From Roseimarinus sp035271585 (GTDB lineage: Bacteria; Bacteroidota; Bacteroidia; Bacteroidales; Prolixibacteraceae): a DNA stretch of 64,000 nt. Position 1 is the stretch's first letter, and each line of letters opens with the position of its first letter. The notes beneath the pieces are model-generated. The model saw nothing but the letters and a program-made list of their open reading frames with translations, had not been told where the DNA came from and did no database searches. The stretch lies in contig DATERL010000142.1 of the NCBI GenBank assembly GCA_035271585.1, positions 17,849-81,848 of the forward strand. The letters are read 5' to 3'. A program made the position numbers and the translations under genes. Of the stretch, positions 36,587-45,238 are shown in pieces.

Positions 36587-37672
36587 TTAATGTGGATATT
36601 TTTGGGGAATTAATTCACCATTTAGCATTAAACGGGCATTCATGGCCATGGCTTCCATTTCATCTTCGCCCGGATAAACGGCAACATGAGCTATAAATTT
36701 AACTTTTTGGGTAAGCGCCTCAACAATTGTTTTATTATGCGCTATGCCTCCGGTAAATATTATGGCATCAACCTGTCCGCAAACCACGGTGGCCATTTCG
36801 CCTACCGCTTTTGCCACTTGCAATATAAAAGCTTTCAACAATAAAGCTGCTTTTTCGTCGCCTCGTTCAGCCGCGTTAAAAACATCGAGCATGCTGTTGG
36901 TATTAAGGTAAGCAGCCATGCCCCCTTCGCCCACAACCATTAGGCGCATTTCGTCTTCGGTGAAATTGCCACTAAAACACGCCGAAATAAGCTGTCCCAC
37001 TGGCAAAGTACCACTTCGCTCGGGGCTAAAAGGGCCTTCGCCATCGAGCCCGTTATTAACATCGACCACCCTACCCTTTTGGTGAATTCCAACCGATACT
37101 CCACCGCCCATGTGCACCACAATTAAATTGAGCTCCTTGTAACTTCTCGAAATCGAACGGGCATATAAACGGGCTACGGCCTTTTGATTCAAGGCATGAA
37201 ATATTGAAACACGCTCAAACCTCGGATGCCCCGAAATGCGTGCTTCGGGTACAAGTTCGTCGGTTACTACGGGATTGGCAATAAATGCCTTAGCCCCATC
37301 GAACTCACGGGCAATGGCCTGCGCCAAAATTGGTCCCAGATTGGAAGCATGTTGCCCCAAAACACCTTTTCGCACATGGGTCACCATACGGTCGTCCACT
37401 TCGTATATCCCCGAATTTAAGGGATAAGTTAAGCCGCCGCGCCCCATAACAACTTCAAGTCCGTCGAGGCTTACACCTTCAAGTTCCAAAGTGCTCAAAA
37501 TTATATCTTTGCGAAATTCGTATTGCGAAATAATAGTTGGATAATGCACTAAATCGTCGAGAAAATGTACAATATTTTGACTAAAAAGGCACTTTTCGCC
37601 CTCAAAAACAGCAATTTTTGTCGATGTAGAGCCAGGGTTAATAACTAATATCTTCGGATTTTTTTGCTTCAT
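36587..37672 (-). CDS. buk: Butyrate kinase
   Basis: A 361-residue ASKHA-fold kinase interconverting butyryl phosphate + ADP and butyrate + ATP. Motifs: VINPGSTSTKIAV near residues 10-22, the phosphate-binding GRGGL near 76 and LIVVHMGGGVSVG near 180, and FTGGIAHN near 306. It begins 3 bases after the ptb gene, forming a two-gene operon that would yield ATP from butyryl-CoA or from branched acyl-CoA. Confidence 0.95.
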   Translation of the reverse strand: MKQKNPKILVINPGSTSTKIAVFEGEKCLFSQNIVHFLDDLVHYPTIISQYEFRKDIILSTLELEGVSLDGLEVVMGRGGLTYPLNSGIYEVDDRMVTHVRKGVLGQHASNLGPILAQAIAREFDGAKAFIANPVVTDELVPEARISGHPRFERVSIFHALNQKAVARLYARSISRSYKELNLIVVHMGGGVSVGIHQKGRVVDVNNGLDGEGPFSPERSGTLPVGQLISACFSGNFTEDEMRLMVVGEGGMAAYLNTNSMLDVFNAAERGDEKAALLLKAFILQVAKAVGEMATVVCGQVDAIIFTGGIAHNKTIVEALTQKVKFIAHVAVYPGEDEMEAMAMNARLMLNGELIPQKYPH

Positions 37673-37675
37673 GCT

Positions 37676-38578
37676 TTATCCAATCAAAGCGGCCAGCGCA
37701 ATTGAGTATAATTTGGTTTGTATTGAATCGCTTCTCGATGATAAAACAGTGGGAACACTTGTGCCCATAACGATAGCAGCAATATCGGGCTCACAAAATT
37801 TCGACACTGCTTTATAAAAAACATTACCCGACTCAATATTGGGAAACAGCAAACAGTCGGCATCGCCCGCCACAGGCGAAACAAAGCCTTTAATGTCGGC
37901 CGATTTTTTATCCACCGCCAAATCGAGTGCCATGGGACCATCGCAAATTGTATTTGGGAATTCACCGTTCTCCCACATTTGTTTTAGTTGAACGGCATCG
38001 GTACAAGCCGTCATTTTGGCAATTATTTTTTCGGTAGCGGCCAAAAAAGCAACTTTAGGAATTTCGATACCAAAATATTTTGCCACCAAAATTAAATTGT
38101 TCGTAATTTGTTTCTTTTGTTCAAGCGTAGGGTTTGGTATAATGGCAACATCGCCCACAAACAAGGGTTTCCTATAAGTAGGAATTTTTATCAGCGCAAC
38201 ATGCGACAATAAGGTATTTTCGGATAAAAGTCCGTTTTCTTTATCAAGAATGGCCCGCATAAACTTATCGGTACTAATTAAGCCCTTCATAATGATATCG
38301 GCCTGCCCATTACGTGCTATTTGCACAGCTTTGGCAACCGCTTCATCGTCATTTTCGCAATGAACAATTTCACAGCTATCGACCAAAATGCCCTTTAATC
38401 GGCAATTTCGTATAATTTCGTTTTCGTTACCTGTTACCATCACAGTTACAAGCCCTTCGTGTACCGCTTTCGATATGGCTTCCAACGAGTGTTGGTCGGT
38501 ACCGTTGGCTACAACCAACCTTCGACGTGGCTGTTTTGCCACCAAGTCAAACAATTTATTTAACGATGAATTCTTCAT
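37676..38578 (-). CDS. ptb: Phosphate butyryltransferase
   Basis: A 300-residue acyltransferase of the phosphate acetyl/butyryltransferase family, converting butyryl-CoA and phosphate to butyryl phosphate. Conserved stretches are DIIMKGLISTDKFM near residue 93, LLSHVALI near 123, VGDVAIIPNPTLEQK near 140, DGPMALDLAVD near 216 and DADCLLFPNIESGN near 240. It is the first gene of the ptb-buk operon. Confidence 0.93.
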   Translation of the reverse strand: MKNSSLNKLFDLVAKQPRRRLVVANGTDQHSLEAISKAVHEGLVTVMVTGNENEIIRNCRLKGILVDSCEIVHCENDDEAVAKAVQIARNGQADIIMKGLISTDKFMRAILDKENGLLSENTLLSHVALIKIPTYRKPLFVGDVAIIPNPTLEQKKQITNNLILVAKYFGIEIPKVAFLAATEKIIAKMTACTDAVQLKQMWENGEFPNTICDGPMALDLAVDKKSADIKGFVSPVAGDADCLLFPNIESGNVFYKAVSKFCEPDIAAIVMGTSVPTVLSSRSDSIQTKLYSIALAALIG

Positions 38579-38589
38579 AAATAATAAAG

Positions 38590-38597
38590 CAAAAATA
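38590..38597 (-). promoter_or_regulatory. -7 promoter element for ptb-buk
   Basis: On the minus strand TATTTTTG matches TAnnTTTG exactly, with a TTTC at 38619-38616 18 bases upstream as weak -33. The element ends only 11 bases before the ATG at 38578, so the mRNA leader would be about 5 bases long. Confidence 0.45.
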
Positions 38598-38683
38598 TCA
38601 AAACGTCAAATTAGCGAAAATCATTCATTTATAGGTATGATAAGCATCAATAATATGTACGGAAAAGTTTTTTATTGAATCGA

Positions 38684-38715
38684 TTTAACTCACACACCAG
38701 AAAATCATATATTTG
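38684..38715 (+). promoter_or_regulatory. Bacteroidota promoter for the TatD-like gene
   Basis: TTTA at 38684-38687, a 20-base spacer and TATATTTG at 38708-38715 (perfect -7). Transcription would start near 38721, downstream of the in-frame TTG at 38675, which supports the ATG at 38741. Confidence 0.6.
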
Positions 38716-38740
38716 GGTTGAATTCACAAATTATTTGGTA

Positions 38741-39418
38741 ATGATACCTTTTATTGATGTTCACACCCACAAAACTAACTTCAATTTAAACAACACCATT
38801 ATTGTTAGGAATATTTTGTTACCCGATGAAGAAATTCCACAACAAGGTTCTGTATCAGCGGGTTGGCACCCTTGGCACATTAATAATTATTCGTTGTTCG
38901 AAATCAGAAACAGGCTAACTAAAGTCGCAAATAATGGAAACGTTATTGCACTTGGCGAATGCGGTATCGACAGGGCCATAGAAACACCAATTCAACTACA
39001 AACTGAAGTATTTTTGCTCCATATTCAAATCGCCATGCAGGTTCGCAAGCCACTAATTGTTCACAATGTTAAATCTTATTCCGATTTGCTTCAAATACTA
39101 AAAAGCACGCTAATCGACCTGCCCATAGTCCTTCATGGCTACCATGGAACGCCTCAACAAACCGAACAGTTCACAAAATACAATTGCTATTTCTCGGTGG
39201 GCGATTACCCAGTATCGAGGCAAAACAAAATGAATTCAGCCATTAATAGCATTCCCTTAAATCGTTTATTGCTCGAAACCGATGAATCGGAATTATCCAT
39301 CGAAAAAATATATATTCGCACCGCCGAAATCAGCAACATTTCGGTTGAAGAATTAAAGAAACAGATTTTTTCAAATTTCAAAACAATTTTTGGCGATGGA
39401 TTGGTTAAGCCGTACTGA
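38741..39418 (+). CDS. TatD-family metal-dependent hydrolase
   Basis: A 225-residue protein, shorter than the usual 255-265. It begins with the metal-binding FIDVHTH, then SAGWHPWH near 45, the Glu ligand in ALGECGIDR near 75, His in LIVHNVKSY near 110 and HGYHGTP near 137, and LLLETDES near 190. TatD proteins are nucleases acting on DNA ends; the shortened C-terminus and the HNVKSY variant (often HCR/HSR) make this a divergent member. Start chosen from the promoter. It overlaps the downstream tcdA gene by 29 bases. Confidence 0.82.
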   Translation: MIPFIDVHTHKTNFNLNNTIIVRNILLPDEEIPQQGSVSAGWHPWHINNYSLFEIRNRLTKVANNGNVIALGECGIDRAIETPIQLQTEVFLLHIQIAMQVRKPLIVHNVKSYSDLLQILKSTLIDLPIVLHGYHGTPQQTEQFTKYNCYFSVGDYPVSRQNKMNSAINSIPLNRLLLETDESELSIEKIYIRTAEISNISVEELKKQIFSNFKTIFGDGLVKPY

Positions 39419-40106
39419 ACTATTATTGAAAAAAGAGCAGCTCGAAAAGCTTAAAAACAGCCATGTATTGGTAGTTGGACTGGGCGGAGTTGGTGCTTAT
39501 GCGGCCGAAATGCTCTGTCGTGCAGGTGTGGGCAAGTTGACTATTGTTGATGGCGATGAAGTAGAACTCACCAACATTAACCGGCAATTACCCGCAACGC
39601 ACAGCAATATTGGAAAACTAAAAGCGAACATTTTGGCCGAAAGGTTCAGGGATATAAATCCCAAAATTGAAATAGAAGTTATTGCCGAATACATTCGCGA
39701 TGAAAGGATGATTGAAATTCTCCAAACTAATTACGATTACATTATTGATGCAATTGATACGCTTGCGCCCAAAGTTTTCCTTATCTATCATGCCGTTCAG
39801 CGGGGCTTAAAAATAGTAAGTTCAATGGGTTCGGGGGGAAGAATGAATCCCGAACTGGTGCGCGCCTCCGACATATCAAAATCGTATAATTGTAGATTGG
39901 CATATATACTTCGTAAACGACTTGGCAAATTGGGAATACGCGAAGGAGTAAAAGTAGTTTTCTCGTCGGAATTAGTTTCCAAAGAAGCCGTTGTGGCTGA
40001 AGAAGGATTAAATAAAAAATCGGCTGTTGGTACCATTTCGTATATGCCTCCAATTTTTGGCTGCCACATTGCAGGAATTGCTATCAACGATATAATTAAT
40101 AGCTAA
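39390..40106 (+). CDS. tcdA: tRNA threonylcarbamoyladenosine dehydratase
   Basis: A 238-residue ThiF/E1-like enzyme that cyclises t6A to ct6A at position 37 of ANN-decoding tRNAs using ATP. VVGLGGVGAYAAEML near residue 28 is the nucleotide-binding loop, followed by DGDEVELTNINRQ near 54 and DAIDTLAPK near 118. The mid-region GSGGRMNPELVRASD is characteristic of TcdA. The start lies within the TatD-like gene, so translation is coupled. Its last 11 bases overlap the convergent PorE-like gene. Confidence 0.9.
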   Translation: MAMDWLSRTELLLKKEQLEKLKNSHVLVVGLGGVGAYAAEMLCRAGVGKLTIVDGDEVELTNINRQLPATHSNIGKLKANILAERFRDINPKIEIEVIAEYIRDERMIEILQTNYDYIIDAIDTLAPKVFLIYHAVQRGLKIVSSMGSGGRMNPELVRASDISKSYNCRLAYILRKRLGKLGIREGVKVVFSSELVSKEAVVAEEGLNKKSAVGTISYMPPIFGCHIAGIAINDIINS

Positions 40107-42024
40107 TTACACGCAATTCCGACCGTCGATTTTTACGCCTTCCTTCATCGGTTTTATTATCAGCAACTGGTAAAATCGCTCCATATCCTTTTGCTTGAAT
40201 TCTTTTTGAATCGATTTTTTGGTGAAGATAATCAGCGATGGCAGCAGCCCGTTGTTCCGAAAGTTTCAGGTTATAAGCATCGTTACCAATATTGTCGGTA
40301 TGCCCCGAAATTTCAATATTCACCTTTGTATTCATTTTTAAAAATGCGATAATTTCTTCTAATTCAGTAATCGATTCAGGCTTTAAGTCGTACGAATTGT
40401 GGTCGAAGAAAACATTATTAAGTACCACCCGGGCATCAACAGCAATGGGCTGTAGACCAATATTAAAAACCTCAGCATTGTTGAAATCCGAAGGTTTTGT
40501 TAAGTCAAAACGGCGTGAATAAAACAAATATCCAGGCATCGATATATTAAAAGCGTAAGTTGAATGATAATCGAGGGTTATTAAATAGCCATCGTGTTGG
40601 TCGGCAATAAGCGAATGGTTTTTTCCGGTTTCAATTTGGCTTAATTCAATTTTGGCACTAAGCTTTTTATTGGATAGTAAATCGTACACCACGCCCTTGA
40701 CATAACCAGTTTTGTTAGGTTGAAATTGTTCGGGTAACTGCATCATGTACAAATCTTTCGAATTATTAAAAGCCCCTACTCTATCTGATGAAAAAACCGC
40801 CAGGTGTGCGGTAGGCGATACCACCAATCCATCGTCGTTAAAATTCGTATTAATTGGGCTCCCCAAATTTACCGCAACTTGCCAGTGTTCGTTATCAAAA
40901 CGCGAAAGGTAACAATCGGAATTACCCAGTCCGTAATGCCCAGTCGATGCATAATAAAGTGTTTTTCCATCGGCATGAATAAAAGGGGAATAATCATCAT
41001 CGGTAGTGTTTACCCCACGTCCTAAGTTTTGCGCTTCGCCAAACTGCAATTTCCCATTTTTGATGTCAATAATTGGCGCACACCAAATGTCTTTTTTGCC
41101 CAGTCCACCAGGCCTATTCGATGCCCAATACAACATATCGGCATAAGCCGACACCGAAGGTTGGGCTTCCCAGTGAAAAGAATTCACCATGTTGCCAGCA
41201 TTAATTGACGGTCCCCAAACTCCATCGGTTTTTAAGCGATAAAAAATATCACAACTGCCCAGCCCATCGGAGCGACCACATGCGGTAAAAAAAAGCAAAC
41301 GACCATCGGCAGACATACTCAATGTTCCTTCGTTTACTTCGTCGGATCCACCCAACGAAAGCACCTCGGCCATAAGCCAGTTTTCATTCTCTGATTGCGA
41401 GCAAAACATCCGTTCAAAAAGAAAAGGTTTTTCGTTGCTTATTAAACGAGTAAAATAAAGTATCGAATCGTCGGCCGAAATAAAAGGCCAGTACTCGTTT
41501 TCGGCAGTATTAACAGTTGAATCGAGGTGAATTATTTCCATATCGATTTTGTTTTCGCTTAGCTGCTTTGCCGCGTTACACCTTTCGATAAATGCAGCAA
41601 CAAAGGAAGAATCAGCTTTTGGAGCCAATTTATCATACAATTCGATGTTATGAAAAGCTTTTTCATAAAGCCCCCGAGAAAAATATATTTGTGCCAATAA
41701 CTTAGCAACCAGCGGGTATTTTAGCGAATCGCGTTTCATTACATTTTCAAGTGCGAATAATTGTTGCTCCTGGTTTTGATTTTCTTTAGCAATATCGGCC
41801 ATCAGCAACCAAGCCTTCAGGTTATTAACATCGGATTTGAGTGAAAGGTTTAGCAAGTTTTCGGCTTGAGCATTAAACCCTGACTGATAAGCACTTATTG
41901 CCTTATTAAAATAATTAATTGATTTTTTGGAAACACCTTTTGAAAAGACTTCACTGGCGTTAAAAAGCAAAAATATTGCTAACAACAATATGACAAAAAG
42001 AGAGAAGTGCTTTCGATTATACAT
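40096..42024 (-). CDS. OmpA-family protein with TPR, PD40 propeller and regulatory-like domain (PorE-like)
   Basis: A 642-residue envelope protein: signal peptide or anchor at about 8-30, tetratricopeptide-like repeats at 35-150, PD40 beta-propeller repeats at 165-410 (PFISADDSILYFTR, PFIHADGKTLYYAS), a carboxypeptidase-regulatory-like domain at about 430-515, and an OmpA domain binding peptidoglycan at about 530-642 (SGHTDNIGNDAYN). This order matches PorE of the type IX secretion system. Unlike PorE, no lipobox is visible. Bacteroidota encode several such paralogues, so a type IX role is possible but not shown. Confidence 0.85.
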   Translation of the reverse strand: MYNRKHFSLFVILLLAIFLLFNASEVFSKGVSKKSINYFNKAISAYQSGFNAQAENLLNLSLKSDVNNLKAWLLMADIAKENQNQEQQLFALENVMKRDSLKYPLVAKLLAQIYFSRGLYEKAFHNIELYDKLAPKADSSFVAAFIERCNAAKQLSENKIDMEIIHLDSTVNTAENEYWPFISADDSILYFTRLISNEKPFLFERMFCSQSENENWLMAEVLSLGGSDEVNEGTLSMSADGRLLFFTACGRSDGLGSCDIFYRLKTDGVWGPSINAGNMVNSFHWEAQPSVSAYADMLYWASNRPGGLGKKDIWCAPIIDIKNGKLQFGEAQNLGRGVNTTDDDYSPFIHADGKTLYYASTGHYGLGNSDCYLSRFDNEHWQVAVNLGSPINTNFNDDGLVVSPTAHLAVFSSDRVGAFNNSKDLYMMQLPEQFQPNKTGYVKGVVYDLLSNKKLSAKIELSQIETGKNHSLIADQHDGYLITLDYHSTYAFNISMPGYLFYSRRFDLTKPSDFNNAEVFNIGLQPIAVDARVVLNNVFFDHNSYDLKPESITELEEIIAFLKMNTKVNIEISGHTDNIGNDAYNLKLSEQRAAAIADYLHQKIDSKRIQAKGYGAILPVADNKTDEGRRKNRRSELRVISY

Positions 42025-42153
42025 TAATATAAGTAGTTGAAACTATTTGTTGAGATATGGAGTGCAAATTTAAGGCCTAAACAATCATCACACTTAGCCT
42101 CAATAATAAATAGTCATTTATAAATACTAAAGTACTTAACTGAAGGGCAATTG

Positions 42154-44031
42154 TTATTTTACAATTAAGCGAGAATATCCGCCAATTGGTATTTCAATCA
42201 AGGCCACGTCACGTTTAAAGCTCAACGTTCCTCGGCGAATGTATTCACCTTTATAATCGTAAGTAATGTAATCAACCTTACTTGTTGGCAACCCCTTAAC
42301 CGAAACGAATGGATAAGCTGATGAGTTAATAACATCGGCAATTTCAAAATCGAAATACCCCAAATCGAAAGGTGCTATTCGATCGTAGAAGACCAAAATA
42401 TTTTTTGTTTGATTTCCGCCCAACAAAGCGGTGTACTTCTGAACCGGATTATAGGCTTTAAAATCGCTTTGAAGCAAGAATTCAGCATTCGATTTCCAGT
42501 ATTTTACCCAAAACCGTAATGTTTGCTGTAATTCTTCGGGTAATGTATATGAAAAATAAGAAACATAGGGCGTTGCAAAAATAATTGATTGAAATTTTCG
42601 AGCCACATCAACCGGGGAATCTTTAGGATGAATACCCATTACTTCCATAAACGGACTGTACTCGCCATATAGCAATCGGTTATTGACCATTTTCTCACGT
42701 ACTTCGGTTAGCGCTGTAGTTCCTAAGAATCCATTTATCGAACGAGTATTTGAAGTGTGCAATGGACCAACAGCGGGATAGCTTTGGTTTATGGACATTT
42801 CAGGATTTTCATAAAGCATTTCATACTCCATATAAGTACGGAGCGAATCGAGTGCTTTGCGAACCGAAACAAAATCGCGTCCACGATCTTCGGTAATAAT
42901 AATGTGTTCGTTGGGATAATAGCCATTTAAAAAATTGAACCAAATACCGTCGACCTGCCATTCCGAAACAATGGATGAATACATTTTGGTTAGGTATTCG
43001 CGCACTTCGGGATAACGGATATCTAAAGCGGGTTGGCTTGATGTACGATATTGCAAATATTTTCCATCGAATTTTTTGAACACATAATTATGTGCCCCAA
43101 TTATGGGTTGAGAATACCAAAGCGCCACTTTCATTTTTGATTCGCGCACTTTAGCCATAAAATCTTTAACAATAGTAATATTTGAAGCATCCCACATACC
43201 GCTTGAGTCAACTTCGAAACGAACAACGTTTTGCCAAGCATCGTCAAACAATACTGATTGAAAGCCCATTGAAGAAATTGAATCGAAATAAAAAGTAATA
43301 TTTTCGAGCGGAATATTACGATCCATAGGATACCAAACAGAATATACTGGGAGTAATGATAAATCGACTTTTGTTATTTTAGTTTTGGTATTTTTATCGA
43401 GGCGCCATTGCGATACGTCCCTAATTGAACTGGAAAATTGGCTGTTCGATAAATCGATCATAATTTGTGTGTTATATTCAAGCACTTCGGCATCGGGAAC
43501 TGCATTATTAAAATAATTAAAGCTAAACACCAATGAATCAGTGATCTGTTTAATATCAATCTGCGTGTATTGGTCGTTAAAATTATCGAAGGTGCCAAGT
43601 GTTATGCGGTTTTGACTTTCACGGGTCAATGCCGAAACAAGATTATAAGTTGATTGCAAACGTGAATAGTTGGGCATATTCACAAACGATAAATTTGACC
43701 AAGTACGAGAACTCCATAAAGAGTAAATCATACTTTGGGGATACTTCAGGTTCAAAACAAAGCGGGGAAGTGCTGAAGGAAAGTCGGTGTATAAACTCAA
43801 ATTAATGAGATATTTATTAACATCGATCGTGTCAATCCTTATTTCGGTATTAAAAGGCTGTAAATCACCTATTATTTCAATCATATTGAGGTCGAAATCA
43901 ATATTTTCAACTTCGTCAGGTTCCTTTACTGTCTCCAAGTTCGATGAAGATTTTGGACTACAGGCATTAACCATTACAATGATTACAACCGTAAAAAGAA
44001 TTCCTCTTATAATTTCAATTACACTGTTCAT
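42154..44031 (-). CDS. GH36/GH27-like lipoprotein, catalytic residues apparently absent
   Basis: A 625-residue lipoprotein (lipobox VNAC near 24). The fold resembles clan GH-D alpha-galactosidases: a beta-rich N-terminal half, then a barrel with YSVWYPMDR, GFQSVLFDDAWQ near 276, KVALWYSQP near 320, DIRYPEVREYL near 350, and MGIHPKD near 480, and a C-terminal beta domain. In active enzymes the nucleophile Asp lies in a K-W-D motif after the REYL helix and the acid/base Asp in a D-x-T-D motif. Here these places read GIWFNF and SNTRSING. It may be an inactive binding protein or use other residues. Confidence 0.65.
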   Translation of the reverse strand: MNSVIEIIRGILFTVVIIVMVNACSPKSSSNLETVKEPDEVENIDFDLNMIEIIGDLQPFNTEIRIDTIDVNKYLINLSLYTDFPSALPRFVLNLKYPQSMIYSLWSSRTWSNLSFVNMPNYSRLQSTYNLVSALTRESQNRITLGTFDNFNDQYTQIDIKQITDSLVFSFNYFNNAVPDAEVLEYNTQIMIDLSNSQFSSSIRDVSQWRLDKNTKTKITKVDLSLLPVYSVWYPMDRNIPLENITFYFDSISSMGFQSVLFDDAWQNVVRFEVDSSGMWDASNITIVKDFMAKVRESKMKVALWYSQPIIGAHNYVFKKFDGKYLQYRTSSQPALDIRYPEVREYLTKMYSSIVSEWQVDGIWFNFLNGYYPNEHIIITEDRGRDFVSVRKALDSLRTYMEYEMLYENPEMSINQSYPAVGPLHTSNTRSINGFLGTTALTEVREKMVNNRLLYGEYSPFMEVMGIHPKDSPVDVARKFQSIIFATPYVSYFSYTLPEELQQTLRFWVKYWKSNAEFLLQSDFKAYNPVQKYTALLGGNQTKNILVFYDRIAPFDLGYFDFEIADVINSSAYPFVSVKGLPTSKVDYITYDYKGEYIRRGTLSFKRDVALIEIPIGGYSRLIVK

Positions 44032-44310
44032 AATTTGCTTAACTATTTCAAGTTACAATTAAAACTATTTACCTACTCTGCAACTCACCATTAAACTCAT
44101 TTTCCAAAACCCTATTTATCAACACATTACTAACAATGTAAATCATGTTAGTTATCTAACAAACTATAAATGCACTAAATTAAGATATTTTGAAGTTTAT
44201 CGGCACAAAACAAGAAAAAAATTTTCATTTTCTTCCACAACTTCTAAAAAATAAGATTTTAATCGTATAACAAAATAGGTTTAATATGTGCTTAAAACAA
44301 TCGCCTTTTA

Positions 44311-44318
44311 TATATTTG
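44311..44318 (+). promoter_or_regulatory. -7 promoter element before the TonB-like gene
   Basis: TATATTTG matches TAnnTTTG exactly; no good -33 TTTG is seen. It lies only 8 bases before the ATG at 44327, implying a leader of about 2-5 bases or else a coincidental match within the longer GTG-started frame (44288). Confidence 0.4.
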
Positions 44319-44326
44319 CCTTTATA

Positions 44327-45028
44327 ATGCTAAAGCTTCGAAAACTATATTCAGATCATAAAAACGGAATCATTTTCACGTTGCTATTTCACATCGTTGT
44401 TTTTCTAATGCTTAATATTGGTCAGTTTAGAATTAAACAGGAATTTAAAGAAACTGAAATGATTATTGACTTTCCCTTTGAACCGATCGCTGAGCCGATT
44501 GTTCAGCAGCAAGAAAATATCGAGAAAAGCAATTATTCATCTGTTCAGCAAACCAATATTGCATCAAACAGAGCAACAAGCAACAAGAATATTTTCGACA
44601 AACAACTTCAACGGGAATTAGAAGAAGCGCAAGATTTGGTTAGCCGAGTAAGCAAACAACTGCAAAAAGAAATACCGACCATTGACAACCTAAAAATGCC
44701 AGAAGAAACCACCGAAGGCTTGGATCCCGATTCAATCATGAACAAACTTTATTCGGGCAACAGTAACGTAGAATATTTTCTCGAAAACCGCTACCACATT
44801 CGCTTACCAATACCAGTTTACTTATCGCAATACGAAGGTTTTGTTACCGTAAATATAGTGGTTGACATAAAAGGACAGGTCATTAGTGCCGAACCAACAA
44901 ATTCAAACTTAAACGAGCAACTGCTTTCGTATGCTAAAACTGCAGCAATGCGTACACGTTTTAATCCCGACAATAAAGCGACCAAAAATCAAACCGGCTA
45001 CATCAAATACCATTTCATTGCACAATAG
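44327..45028 (+). CDS. TonB-family energy transducer-like protein
   Basis: A 233-residue protein with one N-terminal membrane span (about residues 16-33, after a Lys-rich start), a Gln/Glu-rich periplasmic linker with a coiled-coil-like stretch (QLQRELEEAQDLVSR near 95-115), and a C-terminal TonB-like domain (YEGFVTVNIVVDIKGQV, AAMRTRFNP). TonB proteins transmit proton-motive force to outer-membrane receptors, so it could serve the receptor array, though many Bacteroidota have several TonB copies. A GTG start at 44288 would add 13 residues. Confidence 0.72.
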   Translation: MLKLRKLYSDHKNGIIFTLLFHIVVFLMLNIGQFRIKQEFKETEMIIDFPFEPIAEPIVQQQENIEKSNYSSVQQTNIASNRATSNKNIFDKQLQRELEEAQDLVSRVSKQLQKEIPTIDNLKMPEETTEGLDPDSIMNKLYSGNSNVEYFLENRYHIRLPIPVYLSQYEGFVTVNIVVDIKGQVISAEPTNSNLNEQLLSYAKTAAMRTRFNPDNKATKNQTGYIKYHFIAQ

Positions 45029-45091
45029 AGCATTTAAATGTTAACTAATGATAAATCTTTCAACCATTTAACAAGTATTAACGTTTTTGAG

Positions 45092-45123
45092 TTTGCCTTT
45101 TTGTTAGCAATGGGATATATTTG
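45092..45123 (+). promoter_or_regulatory. Consensus Bacteroidota promoter of a non-coding transcript
   Basis: TTTG at 45092-45095, a 20-base spacer and TATATTTG at 45116-45123: both elements match consensus exactly, the best promoter in the window. No ATG occurs between it and the terminator 75 bases downstream. Confidence 0.8.
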
Positions 45124-45147
45124 TAATAGGTTTAGTTTTCATAAATT

Positions 45148-45193
45148 TTAGGTTTAGTTAGATTAGTTAGGTTAGTTAGGTTAGTTTAATTAG
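45148..45193 (+). repeat. TTAG-rich imperfect tandem repeat
   Basis: Nine TTAG words occur in 46 bases at 4-9 base spacing (for example 45163, 45167, 45172, 45176, 45181), built from an imperfect TTAGTTAGG unit. It lies inside the candidate small RNA. Confidence 0.8.
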
Positions 45194-45195
45194 AA

Positions 45196-45228
45196 AAGGA
45201 TAGGTTGTTCAATCTATCCTTCTTTTTT
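45196..45228 (+). terminator. Rho-independent terminator of the candidate small RNA
   Basis: AAGGATAGGTTG pairs with CAATCTATCCTT (12 positions, one G-T) around a tiny loop at 45208-45209, followed by CTTTTTT. It may also stop transcription from the TonB-like gene upstream. Confidence 0.85.
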
Positions 45229-45238
45229 CTTCAAAGTT

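Larger units (their letters stand above)
45130..45228 (+). ncRNA. Candidate small RNA, about 100 nt
   Basis: A consensus promoter (45092-45123) and a strong intrinsic terminator (45196-45228) bracket about 100 bases without any ATG. The transcript would hold ten TTAG motifs (45132-45193) followed by the terminator hairpin. It lies between the TonB-like gene and the convergent SxtJ-like gene, whose stop codon is 11 bases beyond the T run. No known RNA family is recognised. The unpaired UUAG-rich body with a hairpin tail resembles a regulatory RNA or a protein-binding RNA; this is inference. Confidence 0.65.

Noticed and set aside
45148..45193. Possible CRISPR array or telomere-like repeat
   Set aside because: Units are 4-9 bases and imperfect with no spacers; the region reads better as the body of a small RNA.
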